Shown: positions 45,244-53,746 of the stretch, in pieces
Layout: each line of letters begins with the position of its first letter
Position numbering within the stretch: position 1 is the first letter of the stretch
DNA from: Chondrinema litorale
Lineage (GTDB): Bacteria > Bacteroidota > Bacteroidia > Cytophagales > Flammeovirgaceae
Assembly: GCF_026250525.1 (NCBI RefSeq)
Contig: NZ_CP111056.1
Location: 62,001-126,000 of the forward strand
Direction of reading: 5' to 3'
DNA length: 64,000 bases
Translations under genes and position numbers: made by a program
Notes under the pieces: generated by a model
The model's input: the letters and a program-made list of their open reading frames with translations, nothing else
Database searches by the model: none
What the model was told of the DNA's origin: nothing

Positions 45244-45678
45244 ATGAACACACATAAAATTAACTGGATAAATGCCATAATTGGTGGCATATTGGGTACA
45301 CTCGCTTTCGATTTAGTAGGCTTTGCTTTTACTGGACAATTTTGGGACATCGCCGGTTTACTAGGCGAAAAAACAGGATTAGGCTTTGCTTACGGACTTT
45401 TTGGTCATTATTCCAATGGAATTTTACTGGCAGTTTTATATGCAGGTATCGCGCCATCGCTCATAGGCCCAAATTGGTTAAGAACCTTAGTCTTTGTTAC
45501 AGCAGAAACCATTGCATTGGTTTGGTTCTTTATGTTTCCACTGCTCGGTGGTGGCATAGCTGGAGCAGAAATGTCTGAGATTATTCCAGTATTATCGATG
45601 GTAAGACACTGGGCTTACGGCATACCACTATGGTATTTTGTACATCAATATCATCAACAGAGTTTGGCTGTACAATAA
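45244..45678 (+). CDS. Four-helix membrane protein, unknown function
   Basis: A 144-residue integral membrane protein with four hydrophobic segments (about residues 9-30, 50-70, 80-105 and 110-135) rich in Gly. No catalytic motif is evident. It lies between the AhpD-like and OsmC-like genes in a tight plus-strand cluster. It may help in the same stress response, but the family is not recognised. Confidence 0.6.
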   Translation: MNTHKINWINAIIGGILGTLAFDLVGFAFTGQFWDIAGLLGEKTGLGFAYGLFGHYSNGILLAVLYAGIAPSLIGPNWLRTLVFVTAETIALVWFFMFPLLGGGIAGAEMSEIIPVLSMVRHWAYGIPLWYFVHQYHQQSLAVQ

Positions 45679-45718
45679 ACTAAAAAGATAAATTAATTAA
45701 ACTATAAATTTAATAATT

Positions 45719-46141
45719 ATGGCTACAGAAATTAAAATCACGAATTTGCCAGAAGGATATCAAAGTATAATCACGAATGGTACACACAGCATTGTTGGCG
45801 ATGAGCCAGTAAAAAGTAAAGGAACAGATTTGGGTTTAAGCCCATCGGAACTGGTATTAAGTGGTTTGGCAATGTGTAAGGTGGCAACAGTACGTTTTAT
45901 CGCTCGAAAGTATAATTGGGAAATAGGTAATGTAGTTGCTGAGTTATCTCAAGAAGTGAAGAGAGAAGCTAAGGGTTTAACAACAGATGTAAAAGTGAAA
46001 ATTCAGATAGAAGGCAATATTACAGAAGAGCAAAAAGAGAAGCTTTTGTATGAAGCCGATAACTGTTACATCCACAGACAAATCTTAGGTGACTGGAATA
46101 TCGAACACGCTACAGATTTAGTTGAAGCTCCACTAGTATAA
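45719..46141 (+). CDS. OsmC/Ohr-family peroxide-reducing protein
   Basis: A 140-residue protein of the OsmC fold. The two conserved cysteines that form the peroxidatic pair are visible: LVLSGLAMCKVATVRFIA and YEADNCYIHRQI. SPSELVLSGL is the family's central helix start. OsmC/Ohr enzymes reduce organic hydroperoxides using lipoyl or thiol donors. Its position after the AhpD-like gene supports a role in oxidative stress. The length matches the family. Confidence 0.88.
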   Translation: MATEIKITNLPEGYQSIITNGTHSIVGDEPVKSKGTDLGLSPSELVLSGLAMCKVATVRFIARKYNWEIGNVVAELSQEVKREAKGLTTDVKVKIQIEGNITEEQKEKLLYEADNCYIHRQILGDWNIEHATDLVEAPLV

Positions 46142-46210
46142 TTGATCTTGCCTCCGAATTTTTAAATCAAAAACATTCTCTCTTTTTAAGAGAAATTAAA
46201 TAGAACTATC

Positions 46211-46630
46211 ATGAGTAATATAGAGATAAAGCATCCTTTGCCTCCATTTACTTTGGAAACCGCTTTGGAAAAAGTACAAAAAGCAGAAGACACTTGGAAT
46301 ACGCAAGATTATGTAACTGTATCGAAAGCATATACTATTGATACCGAATGGAGAAACAGAAATGTTTTTTTGAATGGGAGAGAAGAAGTACAGGCTTTTC
46401 TTAAAAATAAATGGGAAGTTGAGTTGGACTATAAGCTTAAAAAAGAACTTTGGGCTTATAAAGATAACCGAATAGCAGTTCGCTTCGAATACGAATACCG
46501 CAATAAAGCAGGTAAGTGGTTTAGAGCCTATGGCAACGAGAACTGGGAGTTTAATGAAAACGGTCTGATGCAAAAACGCTATGCGAGCATTAACGATTTG
46601 CAAATTGAAGTACAAGACCGAAGATTATAA
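46211..46630 (+). CDS. DUF1348 (SnoaL/NTF2-fold) protein
   Basis: A 139-residue protein of the DUF1348 family (Pfam PF07080), an NTF2/SnoaL-like cone fold. Typical segments are LPPFTLETALEKVQKAEDTWN, DTEWRNRN and YGNENWEFNENGLMQKR. The biochemical role is unknown. It is the last gene before a strong terminator and likely the end of the AhpD/OsmC operon. Confidence 0.85.
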   Translation: MSNIEIKHPLPPFTLETALEKVQKAEDTWNTQDYVTVSKAYTIDTEWRNRNVFLNGREEVQAFLKNKWEVELDYKLKKELWAYKDNRIAVRFEYEYRNKAGKWFRAYGNENWEFNENGLMQKRYASINDLQIEVQDRRL

Positions 46631-46635
46631 TTGCT

Positions 46636-46676
46636 ACAAAAGTAGTTTGGGTTTCGCCCAAACTGCTTTTGTTTTT
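46636..46676 (+). terminator. Strong terminator after the DUF1348 gene
   Basis: A 15-bp stem with one mismatch (46636-46650 with 46656-46670) and loop TTTCG is followed by T6. It lies 6 bp after the stop codon. Confidence 0.9.
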
Positions 46677-46769
46677 TAAATAATATGAAAAATCGATGGG
46701 GGCAAATTTTTCCCTTATTGACATAAGTTGCTGCTCAACTTACTTTCGCAATAGATAAAATTAATCACG

Positions 46770-47798
46770 ATGGACAGACGATTGTTAGGTAATATTTTAA
46801 TTATCACGCTAGTAATTCTTGCTGGCTCAGGCATATACATGTACTTTACACCTTTCGGAAAAAATGTAGCTTCATTACATACATTCTTTGCACTGCTTTT
46901 TATACTGGCAATGGTTTTTCATATCATCAATAATAAATTGCCATTGTCTAATTATATAAAAGGCAAAAAGAAAACACAGCTTAAAAAGTACCAAAGTGTA
47001 TATGTTTTTTCTATTGCGACTGGCTTGGCTACAGGTTTGTATTTTAACCATCCTTATTTAAATAAGCTTTATGCTTTTGGCAACCAATGGAGAAATCAAC
47101 AGCTTGGTAAGCAAGACGCAAGTTTTGATTATCAGATGATAGACTTGCCAAATGCAGTAGGCAACCAAGCAATTAGTATTGAATTGAAAAAGGGAGAAGC
47201 TTTTCAATATCCATTATTTGCAGTTTGGTTGGCAGATTCAGTTGGAAATTATATAGAGACTTTATACATCTCTAGAGTAATTGCATCGAGCACTTTTGAT
47301 TATGGCAACAAAGTAGGCGACAAGTGGGACGCAGCAGTAAAAAGAAGGCCAGAAGCTTTGCCATATTGGTCTCACCAAAGAGGTATTAAAGCAGTCGATG
47401 GTTTGTATGTGCCTTTAGCTAATGCAGCAGATTTAGATGGTGTTTCTGGTGCTACACCAACTGGTAACTTTTTAATCAATTCAAAAACAGAGATTGATAA
47501 TAATAGTACTTACAAAGTTTTTATAGAACTGAATCAATCGTATGACTGGAATGATTTTTACAGTGAAGATAAATTTCCAGAAGATAAAATCTATTCAGGC
47601 TCTGGGCAAGTGGGTCAACCATCTTTAATTTATTCGGCAGAAATTAATTCAAACGATTTGGCAGCTACCACTTACAAATTCATGGAATTGCTTGGGCATG
47701 GTCATCATTCAGGGAAAGATGGGAATCTGTATGCTGATTTATCTAATATTACTACCGCCAAAAATATCGCTGATCGAATTATCTTAAAAGTTGACTAA
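46770..47798 (+). CDS. Membrane redox protein with DUF4405-like helices and a flavinylation motif
   Basis: A 342-residue protein. The N-terminal region has two to three helices (LLGNILIITLVILAGSGIYM, HTFFALLFILAMVFHIIN, YVFSIATGLATGLYF) with His37 and His51, as in DUF4405 flavinylation-associated cytochromes. The periplasmic part has a DUF2271-like core (YPLFAVWLADSVGNYIETLY). At residues 223-229 it carries DGVSGAT, the [ST]GA[ST]-type sequence to which ApbE covalently attaches FMN. It is therefore a candidate one-protein membrane electron carrier with haem and covalent flavin. No apbE gene is in the window. Assignment of both domains is by eye. Confidence 0.6.
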   Translation: MDRRLLGNILIITLVILAGSGIYMYFTPFGKNVASLHTFFALLFILAMVFHIINNKLPLSNYIKGKKKTQLKKYQSVYVFSIATGLATGLYFNHPYLNKLYAFGNQWRNQQLGKQDASFDYQMIDLPNAVGNQAISIELKKGEAFQYPLFAVWLADSVGNYIETLYISRVIASSTFDYGNKVGDKWDAAVKRRPEALPYWSHQRGIKAVDGLYVPLANAADLDGVSGATPTGNFLINSKTEIDNNSTYKVFIELNQSYDWNDFYSEDKFPEDKIYSGSGQVGQPSLIYSAEINSNDLAATTYKFMELLGHGHHSGKDGNLYADLSNITTAKNIADRIILKVD

Positions 47799-48270
47799 AA
47801 TGAGACTCTTTGTCTCATTTAGAAGCAATAAACATCGCTTAAATTGCTTGATTTTTCAATATAGAATTATCTCTATTCAAATAGCTTTTATCCAATTTAG
47901 TATTTTATCTATTTTACTACAATAATGTATAACATACCTCAAAACGATTTTAACTAAATAATTAAAAGTTAAAGTTGAATGAAAGTCATTTCTGAGTAAT
48001 TTCCATAAAACTCTTTACAAAATTTTGGTAAAAATAAATTCATTAGAATTAAATTTGGATAAATGAATTATTATTAGATTTTAAAATCAGGTTAATACAT
48101 ATAATTCACTTAGTTTTTCAGAAAAAAAGCAAACAATATTACTTTTAATTAGCATAAAACATTAGTAAAATATTGTAAATTTACTTAAACGGTGATTTTT
48201 CAGAATTTGGATTTTGCCAATTATATTTGATAATTCGGACTGTTAATTTAAAGCAATATTTGAGAATCCT
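47799..48270. other. Intergenic spacer without gene
   Basis: An AT-rich 472-bp stretch. A hairpin AAATGAGAC/GTCTCATTT (47798-47806, 47812-47820) overlaps the preceding stop codon and lacks a T-run, so it is at best a weak terminator. The remainder likely holds the promoter of the sigma factor operon. No ORF, repeat or RNA gene was recognised. Confidence 0.5.
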
Positions 48271-48849
48271 TTGTCTAATTTAACTAAAGATTTTGACTTT
48301 ACTACGCTATGGAAAAGACTGAAAGCAGGTGATAGAAACGCCTTTAATACCACTATAGGTTTTTTTTACAAACTGCTATTTTCCTACGGTTTTAAAATTT
48401 CGGGCAATGCGCAATTAACAGAAGACTGCATTCAAGATTTGTTTATCTATATATGGGAAAACAAAAACAAACTTGGCGATGTAAAAGATGTTAAAGCGTA
48501 TTTATTAAAATCTCTTCGAAGACGTATTTTGGAAGCATTGAGTCGCTGGGATAACAGAAAACAACAATTTGCTATTTTCCAGCAAGAATTCGATATCGTT
48601 TTTTCTCACGAAGATTTATTAATTCAAGATCAGTTTAATAAAGAAAAGGTGGAGAAACTCACTTCAGCATTAAACAATTTGCCTCCCCGGCAACGCGAAG
48701 CCCTTTACCTCAAATTTTATGGAGAAGCCTCTTACCAAGAGATTGGAGAAATTATGGGTATAAATAATCAGTCTGTAGGTAATCTATTGCAAAGGGCTAT
48801 TAAGCTTCTTAAAGATTATATTTTACTATTCATCTTGTTAATTTTTTAA
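48271..48849 (+). CDS. ECF RNA polymerase sigma factor
   Basis: A 192-residue sigma-70 factor. Region 2 (LLFSYGFKISGNAQLTEDCIQDLFIYIWEN) and region 4 (LPPRQREALYLKFYGEASYQEIGEIMGIN) are clear. The C-terminus is hydrophobic (YILLFILLIF), common in Bacteroidota ECF factors. TTG at 48271 is the only usable start: an in-frame stop lies at 48244 and no ATG lies between. It begins the second sigma/FecR/SusC/SusD locus and should drive it when released by the FecR protein. Confidence 0.9.
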   Translation: MSNLTKDFDFTTLWKRLKAGDRNAFNTTIGFFYKLLFSYGFKISGNAQLTEDCIQDLFIYIWENKNKLGDVKDVKAYLLKSLRRRILEALSRWDNRKQQFAIFQQEFDIVFSHEDLLIQDQFNKEKVEKLTSALNNLPPRQREALYLKFYGEASYQEIGEIMGINNQSVGNLLQRAIKLLKDYILLFILLIF

Positions 48850-49015
48850 GTGTAAATTATCCTTCCCAAAAAAAATAAAAAATAATTTCAATTTGGTGAG
48901 TATATCTCTACTTAACCTCCTTCTGTAATACCAAAGCGGTAATAAATAGCTACGAATTCAATACGAGTTGCCTAACTAACTTTCGCTAATTACAACAAAA
49001 AATAAGACCAATAAC

Positions 49016-50062
49016 ATGGATTATAAGCACTATAAAATTGAAGATTTTGTATTAGACAAATCTTTTGAGGAATGGGTGGATGGTAGAAATCAGGAATCTA
49101 TAGCCTTTTGGGAAAATTGGAAAGTAGAACATCCTGAAAGAGAAAATGAAATAGCACAAGCCAAGGAGCTGATTTTAAACTTAAGATTTAAAGGGTCTGA
49201 AATCTCAGACGATTTGATCGAAGACAAGATTAGAGTAATAAATGAAAGAATTGATAATAAGCACAATGAGACTGTAAAAGTAAAAAGTATGATACCTCAG
49301 TTTAAAAATATAGCTGCTACATTTTTGCTATTGCTAATAGCAGGCTATATGCTGTGGTTTTTTAATAAAGATAAGCACCTTAATAAGGAAGAAACGATAG
49401 CGAAGTATCTCGATAAAACAACTAGTAGTGGGCAAAAAATTAATTTGACGCTAACGGATGGAACAGTTGTTAAATTAAATTCTCAAAGCAAACTGAAAGT
49501 ACCAGAAAAATTTACTGCTAATAAGAGAGAAGTTTATTTGGAAGGAGAAGCATTTTTTGAAGTTGAAAAAGATTCGGCGAAACCCTTTTTGGTCCACACC
49601 GGTGAGCTTGTAACAATGGTGAAGGGAACAGCTTTTAACATCGCAGCCTATAACGATGATGAAGAAATTAGAGTAGCTGTAAGCGAAGGTAGAGTTGGAG
49701 TAATTGTAAAGATGAAAAACGATTACGACACATTGGACTTGTTACCCAACGATATGGTGATTTATAACAAGGCGAATGAGTTGGCTCAAAAAGTTGTATT
49801 TGACACCCGCAAAGAAATCGGTTGGAAAGATGGTATCATCTATTTTGAGAATGCCAATGTTACAGAGATTTTTCCTTATCTGGAAAAGTGGTATGGAGTT
49901 AAAATTACTGTAGAGAAGCAAGAAGAATTATTAGGCTCATTTGTAGGAGAGTTTGAAGATGAAAATCTCGATAACGTACTCCGTGTAATGGGCAATGCAC
50001 TTGGCTTTAATTACCGAATTGAAAATAAAGTTGTTCACATTAAACCTTCGAAATATGATTGA
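49016..50062 (+). CDS. FecR-family anti-sigma factor
   Basis: A 348-residue inner-membrane protein. An N-terminal cytoplasmic sigma-binding part (1-95) is followed by one transmembrane helix (NIAATFLLLLIAGYMLWFF). The FecR domain comes next (NLTLTDGTVVKLNSQSKL, LEGEAFFEVEKDSAKPF), and then the C-terminal DUF4974 domain (ANVTEIFPYLEKWYGVKI). It is organised exactly as in the first locus. It should sense the SusC protein encoded 147 bp downstream and control the sigma factor encoded upstream. Confidence 0.92.
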   Translation: MDYKHYKIEDFVLDKSFEEWVDGRNQESIAFWENWKVEHPERENEIAQAKELILNLRFKGSEISDDLIEDKIRVINERIDNKHNETVKVKSMIPQFKNIAATFLLLLIAGYMLWFFNKDKHLNKEETIAKYLDKTTSSGQKINLTLTDGTVVKLNSQSKLKVPEKFTANKREVYLEGEAFFEVEKDSAKPFLVHTGELVTMVKGTAFNIAAYNDDEEIRVAVSEGRVGVIVKMKNDYDTLDLLPNDMVIYNKANELAQKVVFDTRKEIGWKDGIIYFENANVTEIFPYLEKWYGVKITVEKQEELLGSFVGEFEDENLDNVLRVMGNALGFNYRIENKVVHIKPSKYD

Positions 50063-50073
50063 TACGAGCTAGC

Positions 50074-50106
50074 AAAAAAAAACCAGTATCTCATAAGAAA
50101 TACTGG
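50074..50106 (-). terminator. Antisense-oriented terminator in the second FecR-SusC gap
   Basis: A perfect 7-bp stem (CCAGTAT at 50083-50089, ATACTGG at 50100-50106) is preceded on the plus strand by nine A residues (50074-50082). Read on the minus strand it is a hairpin followed by T9. Flanking genes are on the plus strand and the plus side lacks a T-run. It therefore ends a transcript running against the operon, matching the arrangement at 12042-12076. Confidence 0.7.
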
Positions 50107-50209
50107 GAAAAAGTCCATCTACACCACCCATAAAGCAAGCGGCCAAACTTAACATTTATGGAATGGTGTCTCATTAAACTTTTATTCAAAATTTAACAGC
50201 TTCAAATTT

Positions 50210-53200
50210 ATGAGATTTAACGCTATACGAGTAATCAAAATGCTTTCAAAGTTTATTTTTTATGGCATTACTCTACAAGTAATGCTTTTTTCCACGCTGA
50301 TTGCCTCAGACAGCATGGCTCAAAAAAAGAACGTGAAAGAAGTTTTTATAAAAGTAGGTTCCAATTACCAGTCGCTTAATGCTTTTTTTGACTCTATTGA
50401 GACTCAGAGCGATTATAAATTTGCTTATTCAAAAAACATTGTAGCAAATATAAAAGATGTTTCAATTACCACTGGAACTAGAAGTGTCTACGATGTATTG
50501 CTGGAGGTATCTAGAAATAAAAGACTGAAATTCACGCAGGTAAATAACTCCATCTCTGTTGAGAAAATAAAAAAACTCAGAGAAGAGCCGGAGGTAGAAA
50601 TAGTTACAGATATTATTGATATATCTGGTAAAATTACAGATGATAATGACGAACCTTTACCGGGTGTAAACATCCTTGTAAAAGGAACTACGATAGGAAC
50701 CATCTCAGATGTAGATGGTATGTACAAGTTGCAGGTTGAAGAAAACAGTACTTTGGTTTTTAGCTCTGTTGGTTTTATAAGTCAAGAAATACCCGTATCC
50801 AATAATTCTGTAATAGATGTACAATTAGTAAGTGATACCAAGGCTTTAGAAGAATTGGTAGTAATTGGTTATGGTACAGAGAAGAAAGTAAATTTAACAG
50901 GTGCCATCTCTGCTGTAGAAACGGAAGAGTTAACTAATATTTCTACTTCCAATTTATCCAATACACTTGCTGGACGGGCTCCGGGAGTTAATATTACCAA
51001 TGCTTCCGGATTAGCAGGTGCCAGTTCATCTATCCGTATTAGAGGAAGTTTTGGCGAACCATTATATGTAATCGATGGAATTATTAGGGATAAAGATGCT
51101 TTTGATGCCCTTACCGCTAATGAAATCGCCAATTTAAGTGTGTTGAAAGATGCCGCCACTGCTTCTATTTATGGATCGCAGGCTGCTAATGGGGTAATTC
51201 TGGTTACTACCATTAAGGGATCAAATCAGGCCCCAGTGTTTAATTATCAAACTTCTTTTTCATTCTCAAATCCTACCCAAGAGCTACTTTCTGATAAAAC
51301 CACCGCAACGGATGAATTAATTTATCAAAACAGAGTAGCAGAATTTCAAGGGACAGCACCTCCAAATGGAGAGGAAGAGTTTGCTTATTTTGCAGATAAA
51401 AATTACAATGTAAATGATTTTATCTGGCAAACTCCTAAAAGCCAAAGGCATTTGCTCAGTGTAAATGGAGGGAATGAAAAAGTTACTTATTATGTAATGT
51501 CAAGTTACAGAACGGAGGACGGTTCTTACAAAAATCTGGAATACGATAAATTTAACCTGCGTTCCAATGTTTCTGTAAAATTAAGCAACAGAATTACCAT
51601 GGATCTAAATCTGTCTGGTGTTCAAGAAAATAGTGATCGCTTTTACTGGCCATTTACTGATGATGATGATTATAGTGTTTCAGATTTATATCGATGTACT
51701 TTTAACTGGCCTAAAACCTATCCGTTTTATTTAGAAGAGGATGGTACTCCAGCAGATTATGTTACAGATTACCCGGTACAAACACCCATGGGTAGCTGGC
51801 AGGCTTGGAGTGTAATTGACCAGGTAATTGGTGATCGATACATTAAAACAAGGGAAAGAGAACTAAACGGAATTATGTCTTTGAATTTTGATTTAGGAGA
51901 TTTTGTTCCAGGTCTTTCTACCAAAGTAATGGGTAATTACATAGCAGGAGATTATATGCGAAAGAAATACCTTTCTTTCCAAGAAAATTATGTTTTTACT
52001 TCTGCTGATCCTGACGGAAATCGTTTTATTCCTTCGGCTCCAGACCCTGAAAGAACAAACATTTTCACATTTAGCCAGAATCAGGAATTTTTAAGCTACG
52101 AAATGCAAACTAGATGGAGCTACCAGTTCGACTGGTTTGTGAATTATGAACAGCGTTTTGGTAAGAGTAATGTTACAGCTATGGTCATTTTGGAACAAAG
52201 AGAAAGAGGTTTATACGGGTCATTTTCCAGAGCTGAAGATCCTTTAACAAACTTTGACCAAGACTTTGTTTATTCTACCGATGCCGAAAGAAGATATGGA
52301 AGTGGCTGGGAAGGAAATGGAGCCCTTTCTTCTGTAATAGGTAGGTTAAATTACAACTTTGATGAAAAATATATTGCTGAGTTTTCATTTAGATATGATG
52401 GTAATTCATTATTTCCTGAAGATAAACGATGGGGATTCTTTCCTTCCGTATCGGCTGCTTGGAGGATAAATGAAGAATCTTTTATGGACAATGCTTCTTC
52501 TTGGTTGGATAACTTGAAAATAAGAGGTTCCTATGGAACAACAGGTAGTTCTTTGGATATAAATGGTTATGCAATTAATCCGTTTTCATTCAGAAATATC
52601 TATGAGACTTCTGGTTCTTACATTTTTGGAGATAACTTGTATACAGCTATTTCACCAGGATCAACTCCAAATGTAAACCTTACTTGGGCAACTTCAACTA
52701 CTTATAATGTTGGGTTAGACATTGGTGTGTTAAACAATCAGCTTTCTGGTTCGATTGAGGTCTTTAAAAGAAAAGAAGAAGATATTCTGGGTTCAAGAAT
52801 TGTAACCCTACCTGATACTTATGGACAATCACTTGCACCAGAAAATTATGCAGCACGATCATGGAGAGGAATTGAATTTTCAGCTTTATGGCAAGACAGG
52901 GTCTTTAATGAAGAGTTAAAATATTCAGTTTATGGAAATATTGGTTACTCAAAAGATCAGTGGGATGTATTGGATCAAAGCGCTGCGTATGAGGAAGGTG
53001 GAAACCAAGCATGGAGATCGGCTATTGGAAAACCAGTTAATCGAATTATAGGCTATAAAAGTTTGGGAATTGTTAGAACACAAGAACAACTTGATGCTTT
53101 ATTGGAGGCTGGTTTAAAACAATTTGGTAGAGATCCTTATTTAGGTGGTTTGTATTTTGAAGATATCCGAGGTGAAAATTATTCAGAAGGACCCGATGGA

Positions 53201-53731
53201 ATTATTGATGGAAATGATATACAAGTACTTTCAGAAAACAACTCGCCGAGAATTAACTATGGTTTTGGTTTCAATTTAATCTGGAAAAACTTTACGCTAG
53301 ATGCGCACTTCCAAGGTGTTGGCAATTATGATAGAATTATTAGTAATCAAGAAGGTGCTGGCATGCGTCAACATGGTGGTAGTGTGAGACCTTATTATCC
53401 AATTTGGGCAGATGATGTTTGGACTCCTGAAAATACTGATGCTAAATATCCACGTCCGGTAGGTCATAACTGGTATGAGTCTGGTACGGGTACCTCTAGT
53501 TATTGGATTACAAACGGTGCTTACGTTCGCCTTAAAAACCTAAACATTGGTTATAGCTTGCCAGAAACTGTGGTTTCAGCTTTAAGATTAAAAAGTGCGC
53601 AGGTATTCTTTAATAGTAATAACCTGTTTGTGATCTCAGAAATGACAGAGTTCCATGATCCGGAACAGGATTATTATGATTCCTATCCAATCATGAAATC
53701 ATTCACTTTTGGTCTTGATATTAAATTCTGA
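50210..53731 (+). CDS. SusC/RagA TonB-linked outer-membrane transporter with STN domain
   Basis: A 1173-residue TonB-dependent transporter. After the signal sequence (ending DSMAQ), an STN domain spans about residues 45-120. A carboxypeptidase-like domain follows (DISGKITDDNDEPLPGVNI, about 142-215). The plug has LVVIGYGTEKKVNLTGAIS and VLKDAATASIYGSQAANG, and the barrel closes with FTFGLDIKF. The STN domain links it to the upstream FecR and sigma factor. The SusD partner follows 15 bp downstream. It should import a ligand captured by that SusD; ligand identity is unknown. Confidence 0.93.
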   Translation: MRFNAIRVIKMLSKFIFYGITLQVMLFSTLIASDSMAQKKNVKEVFIKVGSNYQSLNAFFDSIETQSDYKFAYSKNIVANIKDVSITTGTRSVYDVLLEVSRNKRLKFTQVNNSISVEKIKKLREEPEVEIVTDIIDISGKITDDNDEPLPGVNILVKGTTIGTISDVDGMYKLQVEENSTLVFSSVGFISQEIPVSNNSVIDVQLVSDTKALEELVVIGYGTEKKVNLTGAISAVETEELTNISTSNLSNTLAGRAPGVNITNASGLAGASSSIRIRGSFGEPLYVIDGIIRDKDAFDALTANEIANLSVLKDAATASIYGSQAANGVILVTTIKGSNQAPVFNYQTSFSFSNPTQELLSDKTTATDELIYQNRVAEFQGTAPPNGEEEFAYFADKNYNVNDFIWQTPKSQRHLLSVNGGNEKVTYYVMSSYRTEDGSYKNLEYDKFNLRSNVSVKLSNRITMDLNLSGVQENSDRFYWPFTDDDDYSVSDLYRCTFNWPKTYPFYLEEDGTPADYVTDYPVQTPMGSWQAWSVIDQVIGDRYIKTRERELNGIMSLNFDLGDFVPGLSTKVMGNYIAGDYMRKKYLSFQENYVFTSADPDGNRFIPSAPDPERTNIFTFSQNQEFLSYEMQTRWSYQFDWFVNYEQRFGKSNVTAMVILEQRERGLYGSFSRAEDPLTNFDQDFVYSTDAERRYGSGWEGNGALSSVIGRLNYNFDEKYIAEFSFRYDGNSLFPEDKRWGFFPSVSAAWRINEESFMDNASSWLDNLKIRGSYGTTGSSLDINGYAINPFSFRNIYETSGSYIFGDNLYTAISPGSTPNVNLTWATSTTYNVGLDIGVLNNQLSGSIEVFKRKEEDILGSRIVTLPDTYGQSLAPENYAARSWRGIEFSALWQDRVFNEELKYSVYGNIGYSKDQWDVLDQSAAYEEGGNQAWRSAIGKPVNRIIGYKSLGIVRTQEQLDALLEAGLKQFGRDPYLGGLYFEDIRGENYSEGPDGIIDGNDIQVLSENNSPRINYGFGFNLIWKNFTLDAHFQGVGNYDRIISNQEGAGMRQHGGSVRPYYPIWADDVWTPENTDAKYPRPVGHNWYESGTGTSSYWITNGAYVRLKNLNIGYSLPETVVSALRLKSAQVFFNSNNLFVISEMTEFHDPEQDYYDSYPIMKSFTFGLDIKF

Positions 53732-53746
53732 TAAAACGTTATTAAA

